DNA from: JBHPGW01 sp042569785
GTDB lineage: Bacteria; Planctomycetota; Phycisphaerae; Sedimentisphaerales; Anaerobacaceae
NCBI GenBank assembly: GCA_042569785.1
Contig: JBHPGW010000015.1
Span: 1 to 44,323, forward strand
Length of the DNA stretch: 44,323 nt
Direction: 5' to 3'
The notes under the pieces are model-generated. The model did not search any database. It was given only the letters and a program-made list of their open reading frames with translations, and was not told the origin of the DNA. The translations under genes were made by a program, and so were the position numbers. Shown here in pieces: positions 1 through 7,312 of this stretch (positions are counted from its first letter, which is position 1; every line of letters starts with the position of its first letter).

Positions 1-1049
1 GGCCGAAGATCGTTGCGATTTGCAACCGGACTTTGTCACCTGAAAAGATTGACTGGTACACTGACAACTTTAATTCCATTAAGCAGGTAACGTCTGATTA
101 CAAAGAGCTTTTAGCAAATGACGATGTAGAGGCTGTATATGTGGCAGTTCCTCACAATATGCACAAAGAAATTTACTGCGATGGGATAGAAGCGGGTAAG
201 CATTTGCTTGGTGAAAAACCTTTTGGCATAGATTTAGATGCTTGTGAATCTATTCTGAAGTCAATGAAATCGAAGCCTAATGTCCTTGTAGGGTGTGCCT
301 CTCAATATATTTTCTATCCTGCGATCCAGCGAATATTAGAAATGTTGGAGCAGGGGAAATTTGGACAGATCATCGAAGTCGAAAGCGGCTTTTCACATTG
401 CAGCGATCTTGATACTCAAAAGCCTATCAACTGGAAAAGAATGGTCGATATTAATGGCAGGTACGGTTGTGTCGGTGATTTAGGTTTTCATAATGCCATA
501 ATGGGCATGCGAGCCGGTTGGCAGATTCAAAAAGTTCGCTCGATCTTTTCGAATATAGTTTCCCAAAGACCTAACCTGGCAGGTGATATTGTTGCATGTG
601 AGACTTATGACAATGCGTCGATGTTGGCGGTAGTATTGGACGAGACGAATGGTCAAACATTTCCATGGGAAATAAAGATCCACAGGATCATGCCTGGTGA
701 ACAAAATACATGGTACTTCAATATTTATGGGACAAAGGGTAGTGCTGTTTTTTCGTTGAAAAATCCGAAGTGTTTGGATGTTCTTCTTTATGAGGGTAAA
801 GAACAGGCCTGGAGGAAATTGGATATGGGGTTTGCTACACCCTATAAGACCATCACGGGTTCTGTTTTTGAGTTTGGCTCTGTGGATGCATTCATGCAGC
901 TTATGGCAGCGCTTATGTATGAGTTGGAACATGATAAGCCTAAGAGTTTTGCAGCTGCCTGCCCGAGTCCGGAAGAGATGTATGGCTGTCACAAGTTGTT
1001 TACAGCAGCTTTAAAATCAAGTGACAATAAAACAGTTGAAATTGTTTAG
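1..1049 (+). CDS. Gfo/Idh/MocA family oxidoreductase, 5' partial
   Basis: This is a probable NAD(P)-dependent sugar or polyol dehydrogenase of the Gfo/Idh/MocA family. The reading frame is open to the left edge: the first complete codon is at position 3 and encodes PKIVAICNRT, which aligns with RPEIVAICDA of the next gene. The start codon and the GxGxxG nucleotide-binding loop therefore lie outside the window, and the TTG at 33 is not the real start. Visible family features are DDVEAVYVAVPH followed by GKHLLGEKPFGID, whose EKP lysine is the conserved catalytic/cofactor residue, and the C-terminal GFO_IDH_MocA beta-sheet domain. It ends 8 bases before a paralog, so the two are probably co-transcribed. 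The substrate cannot be told from sequence. Confidence 0.88.
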   Translation, partial: PKIVAICNRTLSPEKIDWYTDNFNSIKQVTSDYKELLANDDVEAVYVAVPHNMHKEIYCDGIEAGKHLLGEKPFGIDLDACESILKSMKSKPNVLVGCASQYIFYPAIQRILEMLEQGKFGQIIEVESGFSHCSDLDTQKPINWKRMVDINGRYGCVGDLGFHNAIMGMRAGWQIQKVRSIFSNIVSQRPNLAGDIVACETYDNASMLAVVLDETNGQTFPWEIKIHRIMPGEQNTWYFNIYGTKGSAVFSLKNPKCLDVLLYEGKEQAWRKLDMGFATPYKTITGSVFEFGSVDAFMQLMAALMYELEHDKPKSFAAACPSPEEMYGCHKLFTAALKSSDNKTVEIV

Positions 1050-1057
1050 GAGAAATT

Positions 1058-2200
1058 ATGCGGACAGTAAAGTTTGGTATTATTGGTTGCGGTTTGATGG
1101 GACGTGAATTCGCAAGTGCGACATTAAGATGGTGTCATTTATCACAGATGGATGTTAGGCCTGAAATCGTGGCCATATGTGATGCCCATGAAGATGTCAT
1201 GAAGTGGTATACTGACAATCTATCAACCATAAAACAGGTGACCACTTCTTATAAAGAATTATTAGCGAATGATGACGTGGAAGCAGTGTATATCGCGGTC
1301 CCTCATAATCTTCATGCAGAGTTTTACTGTGCTGCGATCGAAGCTGGTAAACATCTGCTCGGTGAAAAACCCTTTGGTATAGATCTGCAGGCTAATGAGC
1401 AGATAAATGAATGCATTAAGAAGCATCCGAACGTTTTTGTCAGGTCTTCATCTGAATCGATATTCTTTCCTGCGATGCAGAAGATCGGCCAGATGATCGA
1501 AAATAAATCTCTTGGAAAAATAATCGAAGTTAACAGCGGTTTTTTACATTCGAGCGATTTGGATTTTAATAAAGCTATAAACTGGAAACGTATGCTCAAA
1601 TTTAATGGCGAATACGGTTGCATGGGCGATTTGGGAATGCACGCATGCCATATGCCTTTCAGGGCTGGCTTGATACCGAAAAATGTTTACGCAGTATTGA
1701 ACAATATTGTAAAAGAAAGGCCTGACGGTAAAGGTGGCATGGCCAAATGTGAAACATGGGACAATGCGACACTGCTTTGTGAAGCTGCCAGTACGGATAG
1801 TAATGATGAGTTTCCCATGACGATAAAAACCCATCGAATCGCTCCGGGCAATAAGAACACCTGGTATTTTGAAATCTATGGCACTAAAGCTTCGGCCAGG
1901 TGGTCCAGCAAACAAATAAATACACTTAAAGTTTTAGAGTATACCGGCGGCGAGCAGGCATGGCAGGTAATTGATATGGGACATGAAATGGCTTATAAGT
2001 CAATTACAGGCGGAATATTTGAAGCTGGTTTTTCAGATTCGATATTACAGATGTGGGCAGCGTTTCTGTATGAACTGCATCATGGCAAACCAATAAATAC
2101 ATTTGCAGGCTGTGTAACACCAGAAGAAGTAGCTTTAAGCCATAAATTTTTTACCGCGGCCTTAGAATCAAATAAAAATTGCAGTATTGTGAAGGTTTGA
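1058..2200 (+). CDS. Gfo/Idh/MocA family oxidoreductase, tandem paralog
   Basis: This complete 380-residue oxidoreductase starts at ATG 1058, seven bases after the Shine-Dalgarno sequence AGGAG. The N-terminal Rossmann motif is FGIIGCGLMGREFA at about residues 6-19. The dinucleotide-domain signature DDVEAVYIAVPH and the catalytic EKPFGID follow at about residues 72-110. The C-terminal half carries the substrate-binding sheet. It aligns over its whole length with the partial gene just upstream, so the pair arose by tandem duplication and may form a mixed oligomer or handle two related sugars. The 3' end lies 15 bases before a MITE copy. The family call is firm and the substrate is unknown. Confidence 0.9.
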   Translation: MRTVKFGIIGCGLMGREFASATLRWCHLSQMDVRPEIVAICDAHEDVMKWYTDNLSTIKQVTTSYKELLANDDVEAVYIAVPHNLHAEFYCAAIEAGKHLLGEKPFGIDLQANEQINECIKKHPNVFVRSSSESIFFPAMQKIGQMIENKSLGKIIEVNSGFLHSSDLDFNKAINWKRMLKFNGEYGCMGDLGMHACHMPFRAGLIPKNVYAVLNNIVKERPDGKGGMAKCETWDNATLLCEAASTDSNDEFPMTIKTHRIAPGNKNTWYFEIYGTKASARWSSKQINTLKVLEYTGGEQAWQVIDMGHEMAYKSITGGIFEAGFSDSILQMWAAFLYELHHGKPINTFAGCVTPEEVALSHKFFTAALESNKNCSIVKV

Positions 2201-2215
2201 TCTGGAAAGGTATTA

Positions 2216-2371
2216 GAGCAATTTAATTTTTCGTGTTCGCTTTATGCCTGTTGCGGCTTCGGCTGTCGGCATCAGAAATACTCACCCTACAATAAGTAGA
2301 GTTGCGTTTTCTTCCTTGCCAGCCTTGTCCTCACGACGGCCTAAATGCGAACAGAAAATATTAAAATGCTC
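2216..2371 (+). mobile_element. 156-bp MITE-like element, copy 1
   Basis: This 156-bp non-coding element recurs, base for base, as the reverse complement at 6646-6801, and with a single terminal change at 13212-13367. It is bounded by TA on both sides (2214-2215 and 2372-2373). Its ends are imperfect inverted repeats of about 25 bp: GAGCAATTTAAT... at one end and GAGCATTTTAAT... at the other, both reaching TGTTCGC, with about 21 of 25 positions paired. Size, terminal repeats and the TA duplication fit a miniature inverted-repeat transposable element moved by a Tc1/mariner-IS630 type transposase. The reading frame crossing it has no family resemblance and is not called. Confidence 0.85.
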
Positions 2372-2532
2372 TAGAACCCAGACAAAAATTACCACTGGCG
2401 ATTGACCCTGCTTGAAATTTCATTGTAGTAAAAATAAAAAATTATTAACCCTAAATATTGGTGCTGGCTGGCTCGGACCGATCCAAAAAAGTATTGCGAA
2501 ACTAACGAAAACTAAAAATCATGGAGATAAAC

Positions 2533-2748
2533 ATGAACGCCGAAATAAAAACATATCCGGATTTAATGACGGAAGAAGAGTTGATCGATTATCTGAGAGT
2601 ACCACAAGTAAGCAAATCAAAAAATCATCATAATGTCATTGAGCATTTAAAGCGAATGCGAGATTTGCCCAGGATTCATCTTTGCCGTAAAGCCTTATAT
2701 CCGTTGAAGGTTGTGCGTGAATGGGTCAACAAAGAGACTTGCCGGTAA
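2533..2748 (+). CDS. small helix-turn-helix DNA-binding protein
   Basis: This 71-residue protein has the layout of the MerR/excisionase-type HTH_17 domain. It begins with an acidic lead (PDLMTEEELIDYLRV), followed by a recognition segment (KNHHNVIEHLKRMRDLPRIHLCRKALYPLKVVREWVNK). Such proteins are seen as excisionases or small regulators in mobile islands. The start at 2533 is preferred over the in-frame ATG at 2521 because GGAG at 2523-2526 lies six bases before it. A terminator hairpin follows at 2779. It sits just inside the MITE boundary of the island and could regulate the radical-SAM gene 211 bases downstream, which is inference. Family assignment is moderate. Confidence 0.68.
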   Translation: MNAEIKTYPDLMTEEELIDYLRVPQVSKSKNHHNVIEHLKRMRDLPRIHLCRKALYPLKVVREWVNKETCR

Positions 2749-2778
2749 ACCGTAATTTGAGATAATTCAATTGTGATC

Positions 2779-2812
2779 AAGGCTGGGAATAATGATTTCT
2801 CAGCCTTTTTCC
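2779..2812 (+). terminator. rho-independent terminator after the HTH gene
   Basis: An 11-bp stem (AAGGCTGGGAA pairing with TTCTCAGCCTT, one G-T pair) closes a loop of about seven bases and runs into TTTTT. It lies 31 bases after the HTH stop codon and separates that gene from the radical-SAM gene at 2960. Confidence 0.75.
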
Positions 2813-2959
2813 AGTTTCAAAACAACATCTCCTGCGATTCGGCAGGCGGGCGAGTTATATAGCAGTTTCCACTGGTGATATCTGGATTCAGAATTATATT
2901 AGCATTCACATTCTTGTTCAGTTCTGGACAATTCAAAATGCATACACTATTATACGATT

Positions 2960-4090
2960 ATGAGATTATTTGCTATTGACATTAAAGAGGGTTTGGAGAT
3001 TGCCGAAAGGGTTAACACGAAATATAAGCCTGTCTTTGATAACTTAGACCCTGAACAGCGAGCGGCTCTGGCATGGTATTTTCTACCACATAAATCACAA
3101 AAGGAGATTCTGGGAGTGACTCGTCCCCGAGTTGTCAAATGGTTCTGCCCATTCGCTGACCAAAAAAATTTTCCCAGCGGTCACCGCTATTGCATCAATG
3201 TCTATGCCGGCTGTAGTCATGGGTGCAAATATTGTTACGCACAGAGCTATGAGCCGAATCAGGCCAAGTGTAAAGATAACTTCAAAAAGAAATTACTCAA
3301 GGACCTTGACGAAATTGAAGAATTCAATCTTCCCTCAGCACCGCTTCATTTGTCTAACAGCACCGATGCGTTTCAGCCTTTAGAACTGAAGCAAAGGCTC
3401 GCACTGTATACTCTTGAGCAATTGCAGCAATACCGTCGGTATTTTACCAGCATTACTATCCTGACAAAAAATCCTGCGGTACTTGTAGAACCACAATATT
3501 TGAAAGCACTAAAATCACTCGCATCCTTACCAGCAGATCATCCGCGAAAAGACCTGTTTAGCAGCAAAGCAATCCCTGCATTGCGTGTAGAAATTTCACT
3601 TGCTTTTTGGGAGAATGATAGTGCAGAGTTTTATGATCCCGGCGCACCATCGGTTGCCCAAAGAGCCGCTGCGATAAAGACACTTCGTCAAAATGATATA
3701 TCTGTTGTGTTGCGTATTGACCCGCTGCTTCCACGCGATCCGCTGGGTAGTAGCAAATTCTTATCTGATTTCCAATTGCCGGACGCACAAAGCCTCTCTG
3801 CTTTGGAAGAACTTGTTAAATTTGCCGCCGAACTCAAAATGTTGCATATCGTTTATTCTGTTGCGAAAATTGTAGCTCCAAGATACAAACCAATTCCCGA
3901 AGCAATCCAGCAGCTCAAACAGGTATATGAGTATGTCGCCAAACCTGATAAACTTATTTTTCGAGGCGGCTCCTGGCGACTGCCAGAAACAATAGCCCAA
4001 GAGCATATTGTTAAACCCTTCCTCGAAATCTGTGACAGTTACGCTATGAAAGCCTACTTTTGCAAACAGAATCTCCTTTCAACACCATAA
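2960..4090 (+). CDS. radical SAM protein, SplB-like (COG1533)
   Basis: This 376-residue protein carries the CX3CX2C cluster C85-C89-C92 in INVYAGCSHGCKYCYA. That is the typical signature of the SplB/DNA-repair-photolyase branch of radical SAM enzymes, where the three cysteines hold a [4Fe-4S] cluster that cleaves S-adenosylmethionine. Later blocks (PLHLSNSTDAFQPLE, ITILTKNPAVLVE, VVLRIDPLLPRD) match the barrel strands of this group. The N-terminal 75 residues are not recognised. The gene converges on and overlaps by 37 bases the broken methyltransferase at 4054-4926, and a second distinct SplB-family gene lies beyond that. True spore photoproduct lyase activity should not be assumed, since related proteins act on other substrates. 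Membership of the superfamily is firm and the reaction is unknown. Confidence 0.82.
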   Translation: MRLFAIDIKEGLEIAERVNTKYKPVFDNLDPEQRAALAWYFLPHKSQKEILGVTRPRVVKWFCPFADQKNFPSGHRYCINVYAGCSHGCKYCYAQSYEPNQAKCKDNFKKKLLKDLDEIEEFNLPSAPLHLSNSTDAFQPLELKQRLALYTLEQLQQYRRYFTSITILTKNPAVLVEPQYLKALKSLASLPADHPRKDLFSSKAIPALRVEISLAFWENDSAEFYDPGAPSVAQRAAAIKTLRQNDISVVLRIDPLLPRDPLGSSKFLSDFQLPDAQSLSALEELVKFAAELKMLHIVYSVAKIVAPRYKPIPEAIQQLKQVYEYVAKPDKLIFRGGSWRLPETIAQEHIVKPFLEICDSYAMKAYFCKQNLLSTP

Positions 4091-4926
4091 CACTTTTGAT
4101 CCGGAAAAAATGCAACTCTGAAATAATCATAAGAATATTCATCACAGGAATTAGTGCTGTCATAAATCTTCTGGCGCAAACTAAGTTTCCTCACGGAAGC
4201 TTTTAGTAAATGTCCAATACGACGAGCAAAGCTTTCTCTAAACTTGTCCTGAAGATTAAGAATGAAGCCTGTTGGTTTGCAAAATCCTGCGAGTATTTCA
4301 AGCCGTTGGCGAATGTTCTCGTAAGAAGAATCTTCCTTTACGAGATCGAGCACATATGGCAAGCAGCATATGTCATACGGATCAAGCATATTTGATATTC
4401 TGCGTAATTGGATCATGCTATCAGGGAATGGTGTATCCAGTGCAATAATTTTCAAACCACTAATGCATTATAAATGTTTTGCGTAAGTCTCCAGCATTTT
4501 TCTTCCAACGGCCAAGGCTTCAACTGATATATCATTTAAAATTATGTTGACATATATCCTTTTATTGAGCTTGCAACATACATTTGACACAATATTAAGG
4601 ATTGCCAAACTAGCAACAGCAGGGCCGCATCCTATGTCAGCTACAGTAATATTTCTATGTTGCACCGCAGAGACAAGTCTTTCAAAAGTATCTTGCTGTA
4701 AGATAGCATTTTGAATTTGAAAAAAATGCCTTGCAAAAAGCCTATCAAGAAAACCACACAAACTTGCTTTGTCCTCCGGATATTTGTATTCAGATTTAGA
4801 TGGATTGCTGTGAGGTGGCAATGAGTTAATTTGTCGTTTCAGTATTTTTTCAAGTTCGTCATCGAGTGTCCAAATATCATTGTGTATAACTTCTTCTCTT
4901 ATTTCAGCTAATGTTGGATATGCCAT
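4054..4926 (-). pseudogene. class I SAM methyltransferase interrupted by one in-frame stop
   Basis: Two open segments, 4468-4926 and 4054-4455, lie in the same frame. They are separated only by a TAA at 4468-4470 (KHL, stop, CISGLKIIALDTP). Read through, they give about 290 residues. Motif I of a class I methyltransferase is VADIGCGPAVASLA, an acidic strand-2 end is LNDISVEAL, and a post-motif strand is YDICCLPYVLDLV. The first two lie before the stop and the third after it. No second inactivating change was seen, so this may be a very recent pseudogene, a sequencing error or readthrough. The start at 4926 has GGGG eight bases upstream. The gene is placed between two SplB-family genes. The methyl acceptor is unknown, and the fragments are less likely to be two separate proteins. 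Confidence 0.7.
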
Positions 4927-5132
4927 TCAGAAACCCCTTTACAGTATAGTCAAATATTTACCTCCCCTATAATTAGCACCAACTTGCGCAAATCATGCGA
5001 AAATTTCAAAATAATCTGCCATAAACATTTGATAACTCATTGTCAGATCAAGAGATAAAAAAATAAAAAAATGTAATTATTAAAATAATACCTGCGTAAT
5101 TGATTGATTTGATGCAAGCAATTTGTTGTAAT

Positions 5133-6275
5133 CTAAAATACACAATTACATTGCCCGATAGCTGCTTCCATGCCCAGAGCTTTAAAGATGGTTTTATCTT
5201 CGAGGCACAGGCCGATCTGTAAATCAGGTTTTTGCTGTTTAATGTATTCTATGAGATGTTTATAAACTTCCATTCGCAATTGACCAGGAAAACGCACTCT
5301 GCCATCGGGCGACTTTGCCTTTTCCAATTGATCCGAAATCACATTTTGCCGCCCCAGCTTTCTTTCAGTTAGTTGCATCGCAGTTGAATAACTGCAAATC
5401 TGTCCCAAGGTGATACGGTCAAGCTTAATATTCATCAGAAGTGATTTTAAAAAATCAGGGTATACCTGTTGCCAATTTTCTATCGGTATAATCGGCATGA
5501 TAACCGCTCTGACTGGGAAACCAGCCTTTGCACATTGTTGCATTGCGGAAATTCGCTCTGAAATTGATGGCACGTTTGCTTCAAACATTTCAGAAACTTC
5601 AGGCGGATTTAAACTCCATGAAAGAATCGTATGGCCGTTGTGCTCCAAGCCGACAAGATTTTCAACGTTGTCCGATTTGGTAAGCATGGTCATCCTCGCG
5701 TATTTTTGCCCTGCGAAAAAAGGAACCATAATTTTGCTATAGCCGGTCAAGTTATCCAACGCCAAACTGTCCTGCAATTTACCAAGGTAAAAAGCGGTTG
5801 GTTCTGTTAGCTGACGAGCAGCTTTGTCAATCTGGCTCAGTATATGCTCAAGATTGAGGAACACCTTAACCGTTGGAGAAAATTTAACGCCCGGCGTACC
5901 CGCAAGATAGCAGTATTTACAGTCATAAGGGCAGAACCCATAGGGCGAAAAGTGCCAGTAATTTGGGCATGTATTATTATCTTCTTCGCTAAACCGCAAA
6001 GCACTGTTGTGAACTCCAAGCACTAATGTTTGCTTACCATGATAATGTGTTGACAACAAATCGGTTTGATCCAAGTCCACCCGATTATGGGGGATATCCG
6101 ACATCTCCACCATTTCAGCTTCCGGGTAAACATTGCATATACTCTTTGCGCGGGACATATGAATATCAGACTTATTCCACCCCTTGGTCAGGACAATCCT
6201 CTTTGGATTAAAGTGCATGGCAACGGTAGGCTGATATGTAAAGCTTTGATCAAATAATTCCTGCATAGGCCTCAT
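5133..6275 (-). CDS. spore photoproduct lyase family radical SAM protein
   Basis: Counting from the ATG at 6275 the protein has 380 residues. The radical-SAM cysteines are C115-C119-C122 in YGFCPYDCKYCYLAGT, the form typical of spore photoproduct lyase homologues in non-sporulating bacteria. The extreme C-terminus, IGQCNCVF, also fits the Cys-rich tail of that group. Internal blocks MTMLTKSDNVENLVGL and TILSWSLNPPEVSEMFE match SPL barrel strands. The frame is open upstream to a TTG at 6401, but the extra 42 residues look non-conserved and lack a Shine-Dalgarno, so 6275 (or the ATG at 6266) is preferred. SPL repairs the thymine dimer 5-thyminyl-5,6-dihydrothymine. Whether this member does so, or modifies another substrate together with the neighbouring methyltransferase and SplB-like protein, is open. 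Confidence 0.83.
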   Translation of the reverse strand: MRPMQELFDQSFTYQPTVAMHFNPKRIVLTKGWNKSDIHMSRAKSICNVYPEAEMVEMSDIPHNRVDLDQTDLLSTHYHGKQTLVLGVHNSALRFSEEDNNTCPNYWHFSPYGFCPYDCKYCYLAGTPGVKFSPTVKVFLNLEHILSQIDKAARQLTEPTAFYLGKLQDSLALDNLTGYSKIMVPFFAGQKYARMTMLTKSDNVENLVGLEHNGHTILSWSLNPPEVSEMFEANVPSISERISAMQQCAKAGFPVRAVIMPIIPIENWQQVYPDFLKSLLMNIKLDRITLGQICSYSTAMQLTERKLGRQNVISDQLEKAKSPDGRVRFPGQLRMEVYKHLIEYIKQQKPDLQIGLCLEDKTIFKALGMEAAIGQCNCVF

Positions 6276-6476
6276 TTTAAGTATTAAAGAGCAAAACCCA
6301 TACCACAAGCCATATTTTCCGCACAACCAACTTAACCTGCCTTTGAATAAAGACTTATCATGTGCCCCAATCAAAATATGATTATGAGACAATCCTGCCA
6401 AAATGACCTATACTATGCCAATTCTCGTATAGCCAAACAATAGTATTTATGGCTTCCAGCCTTATTTTTTAACCTA

Positions 6477-6645
6477 TGTGTAAACGGCGGAGTAAAAGTG
6501 TACCACCTGGCGGAACAAAAATGTACCACCCACTCACTATATAGCCGAGACCGCCCCGGCTGTCAACATTCAATTTTGACCGGCACTTTTCTTCTTACTG
6601 GCTAAGCGTTTGCGGCTCTGCTCGAGACGATAGCTTTGGCCATTA
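6477..6645 (-). mobile_element. istB: IS21-family remnant: istB 3' end and right terminus
   Basis: The last 24 residues of an IstB-like ATPase, NGQSYRLEQSRKRLASKKKS followed by AGQN, are encoded from 6643 down to the TGA at 6570. Beyond the stop lie two 22-bp direct repeats, GGCGGAGTAAAAGTGTACC (6486-6507) and GGCGGAACAAAAATGTACC (6509-6530), each ending in ACC. Such subterminal repeats are typical of IS21-family ends. The rest of istB and all of istA are missing, and the fragment stops exactly at the TA flanking MITE copy 2. No helper or transposase function remains. Confidence 0.65.
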
Positions 6646-6801
6646 GAGCATTTTAATATTTTCTGTTCGCATTTAGGCCGTCGTGAGGACAAGGCTGGCA
6701 AGGAAGAAAACGCAACTCTACTTATTGTAGGGTGAGTATTTCTGATGCCGACAGCCGAAGCCGCAACAGGCATAAAGCGAACACGAAAAATTAAATTGCT
6801 C
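6646..6801 (-). mobile_element. 156-bp MITE-like element, copy 2
   Basis: This is the exact reverse complement of copy 1 (2216-2371) and is flanked by TA at 6644-6645 and 6802-6803. It separates an integrase N-terminal stub on one side from an IS21 istB tail on the other, two fragments that cannot be halves of one gene. The junction therefore reflects more than a single insertion, probably recombination or deletion between MITE copies. Confidence 0.85.
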
Positions 6802-6985
6802 TAGCCTGTTCCCTGCCATTACTAAAGTCTACCTGACCCAGAGCTAACTTTTTGCGATATTGGTTTGCTGCTTTCAATGCTGTCTTTCGATCTTTGCCTA
6901 TTTTGCGAGAAGTACGCTGTCCTTTATGGCATATCCATACATACCAGTTGCCAGTGGTTTTCTTCTTGTGTATTGAGACTCCCAT
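6802..6985 (-). pseudogene. tyrosine recombinase (integrase) N-terminal stub
   Basis: The first 60 or so residues (GVSIHKKKTTGNWYVWICHK, then RTSRKIGKDRKTALKAANQ) resemble the N-terminal DNA-binding arm of phage-type tyrosine recombinases. The frame then runs into MITE copy 2 and stops. The start at 6985 has a strong AAAGGAG eight bases upstream, so translation signals are intact although the core-binding and catalytic domains are gone. It sits 164 bases from the 3' end of tRNA-Ser(TGA), the classical place for an integrase whose element entered a tRNA gene. No matching att repeat was found in the window. Confidence 0.65.
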
Positions 6986-7148
6986 TTTAAAACTCCTTTC
7001 AAAATAACCATAATATTATGCATTATGGCTTGTAAACTGGAGATCGTACATCTTGAATTTCAAGAAATAGAAACTTTTTTTTGGGTTGCGTATAGGTTGC
7101 ATTTAGATGCTTAAATTAGCCCCACATGGGAAACCAGAAGTGAAATAA

Positions 7149-7233
7149 CGGAGCAGGAGGGATTCGAACCCCCGTTACCTTGCGGTAAAACGGTTTTCAA
7201 GACCGTCGCGATCAACCACTCTGCCACTGCTCC
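7149..7233 (-). tRNA. tRNA-Ser(TGA)
   Basis: An 85-base cloverleaf with the long variable arm of class II tRNAs. The 7-bp acceptor stem is GGAGCAG/CTGCTCC with G as discriminator base. The anticodon loop is CTTGAAA, giving anticodon TGA, and the T-arm contains GGTTCGAATCC. CCA is not encoded. Its 3' end faces the accessory island and the integrase stub, so it is a plausible integration site. Confidence 0.95.
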
Positions 7234-7312
7234 CAGTTCTTTATTCATTATAGCCTATCAGGTTTTTTAAAGCTTGTCAATATTGCGCGAAAATTTAAGG
7301 CGATAGCCTAAA

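Noticed and set aside
2412..2633. Open frame of 73 residues on the plus strand
   Set aside because: It overlaps the HTH gene in another frame, has no Shine-Dalgarno and no family pattern.
6570..6773. Open frame on the minus strand across MITE copy 2 and the same frame in copy 3 (13118-13339)
   Set aside because: The shared part is just a translation of the 156-bp repeat, and the ends differ with the flanks. The istB tail in the first case is reported as a remnant instead.
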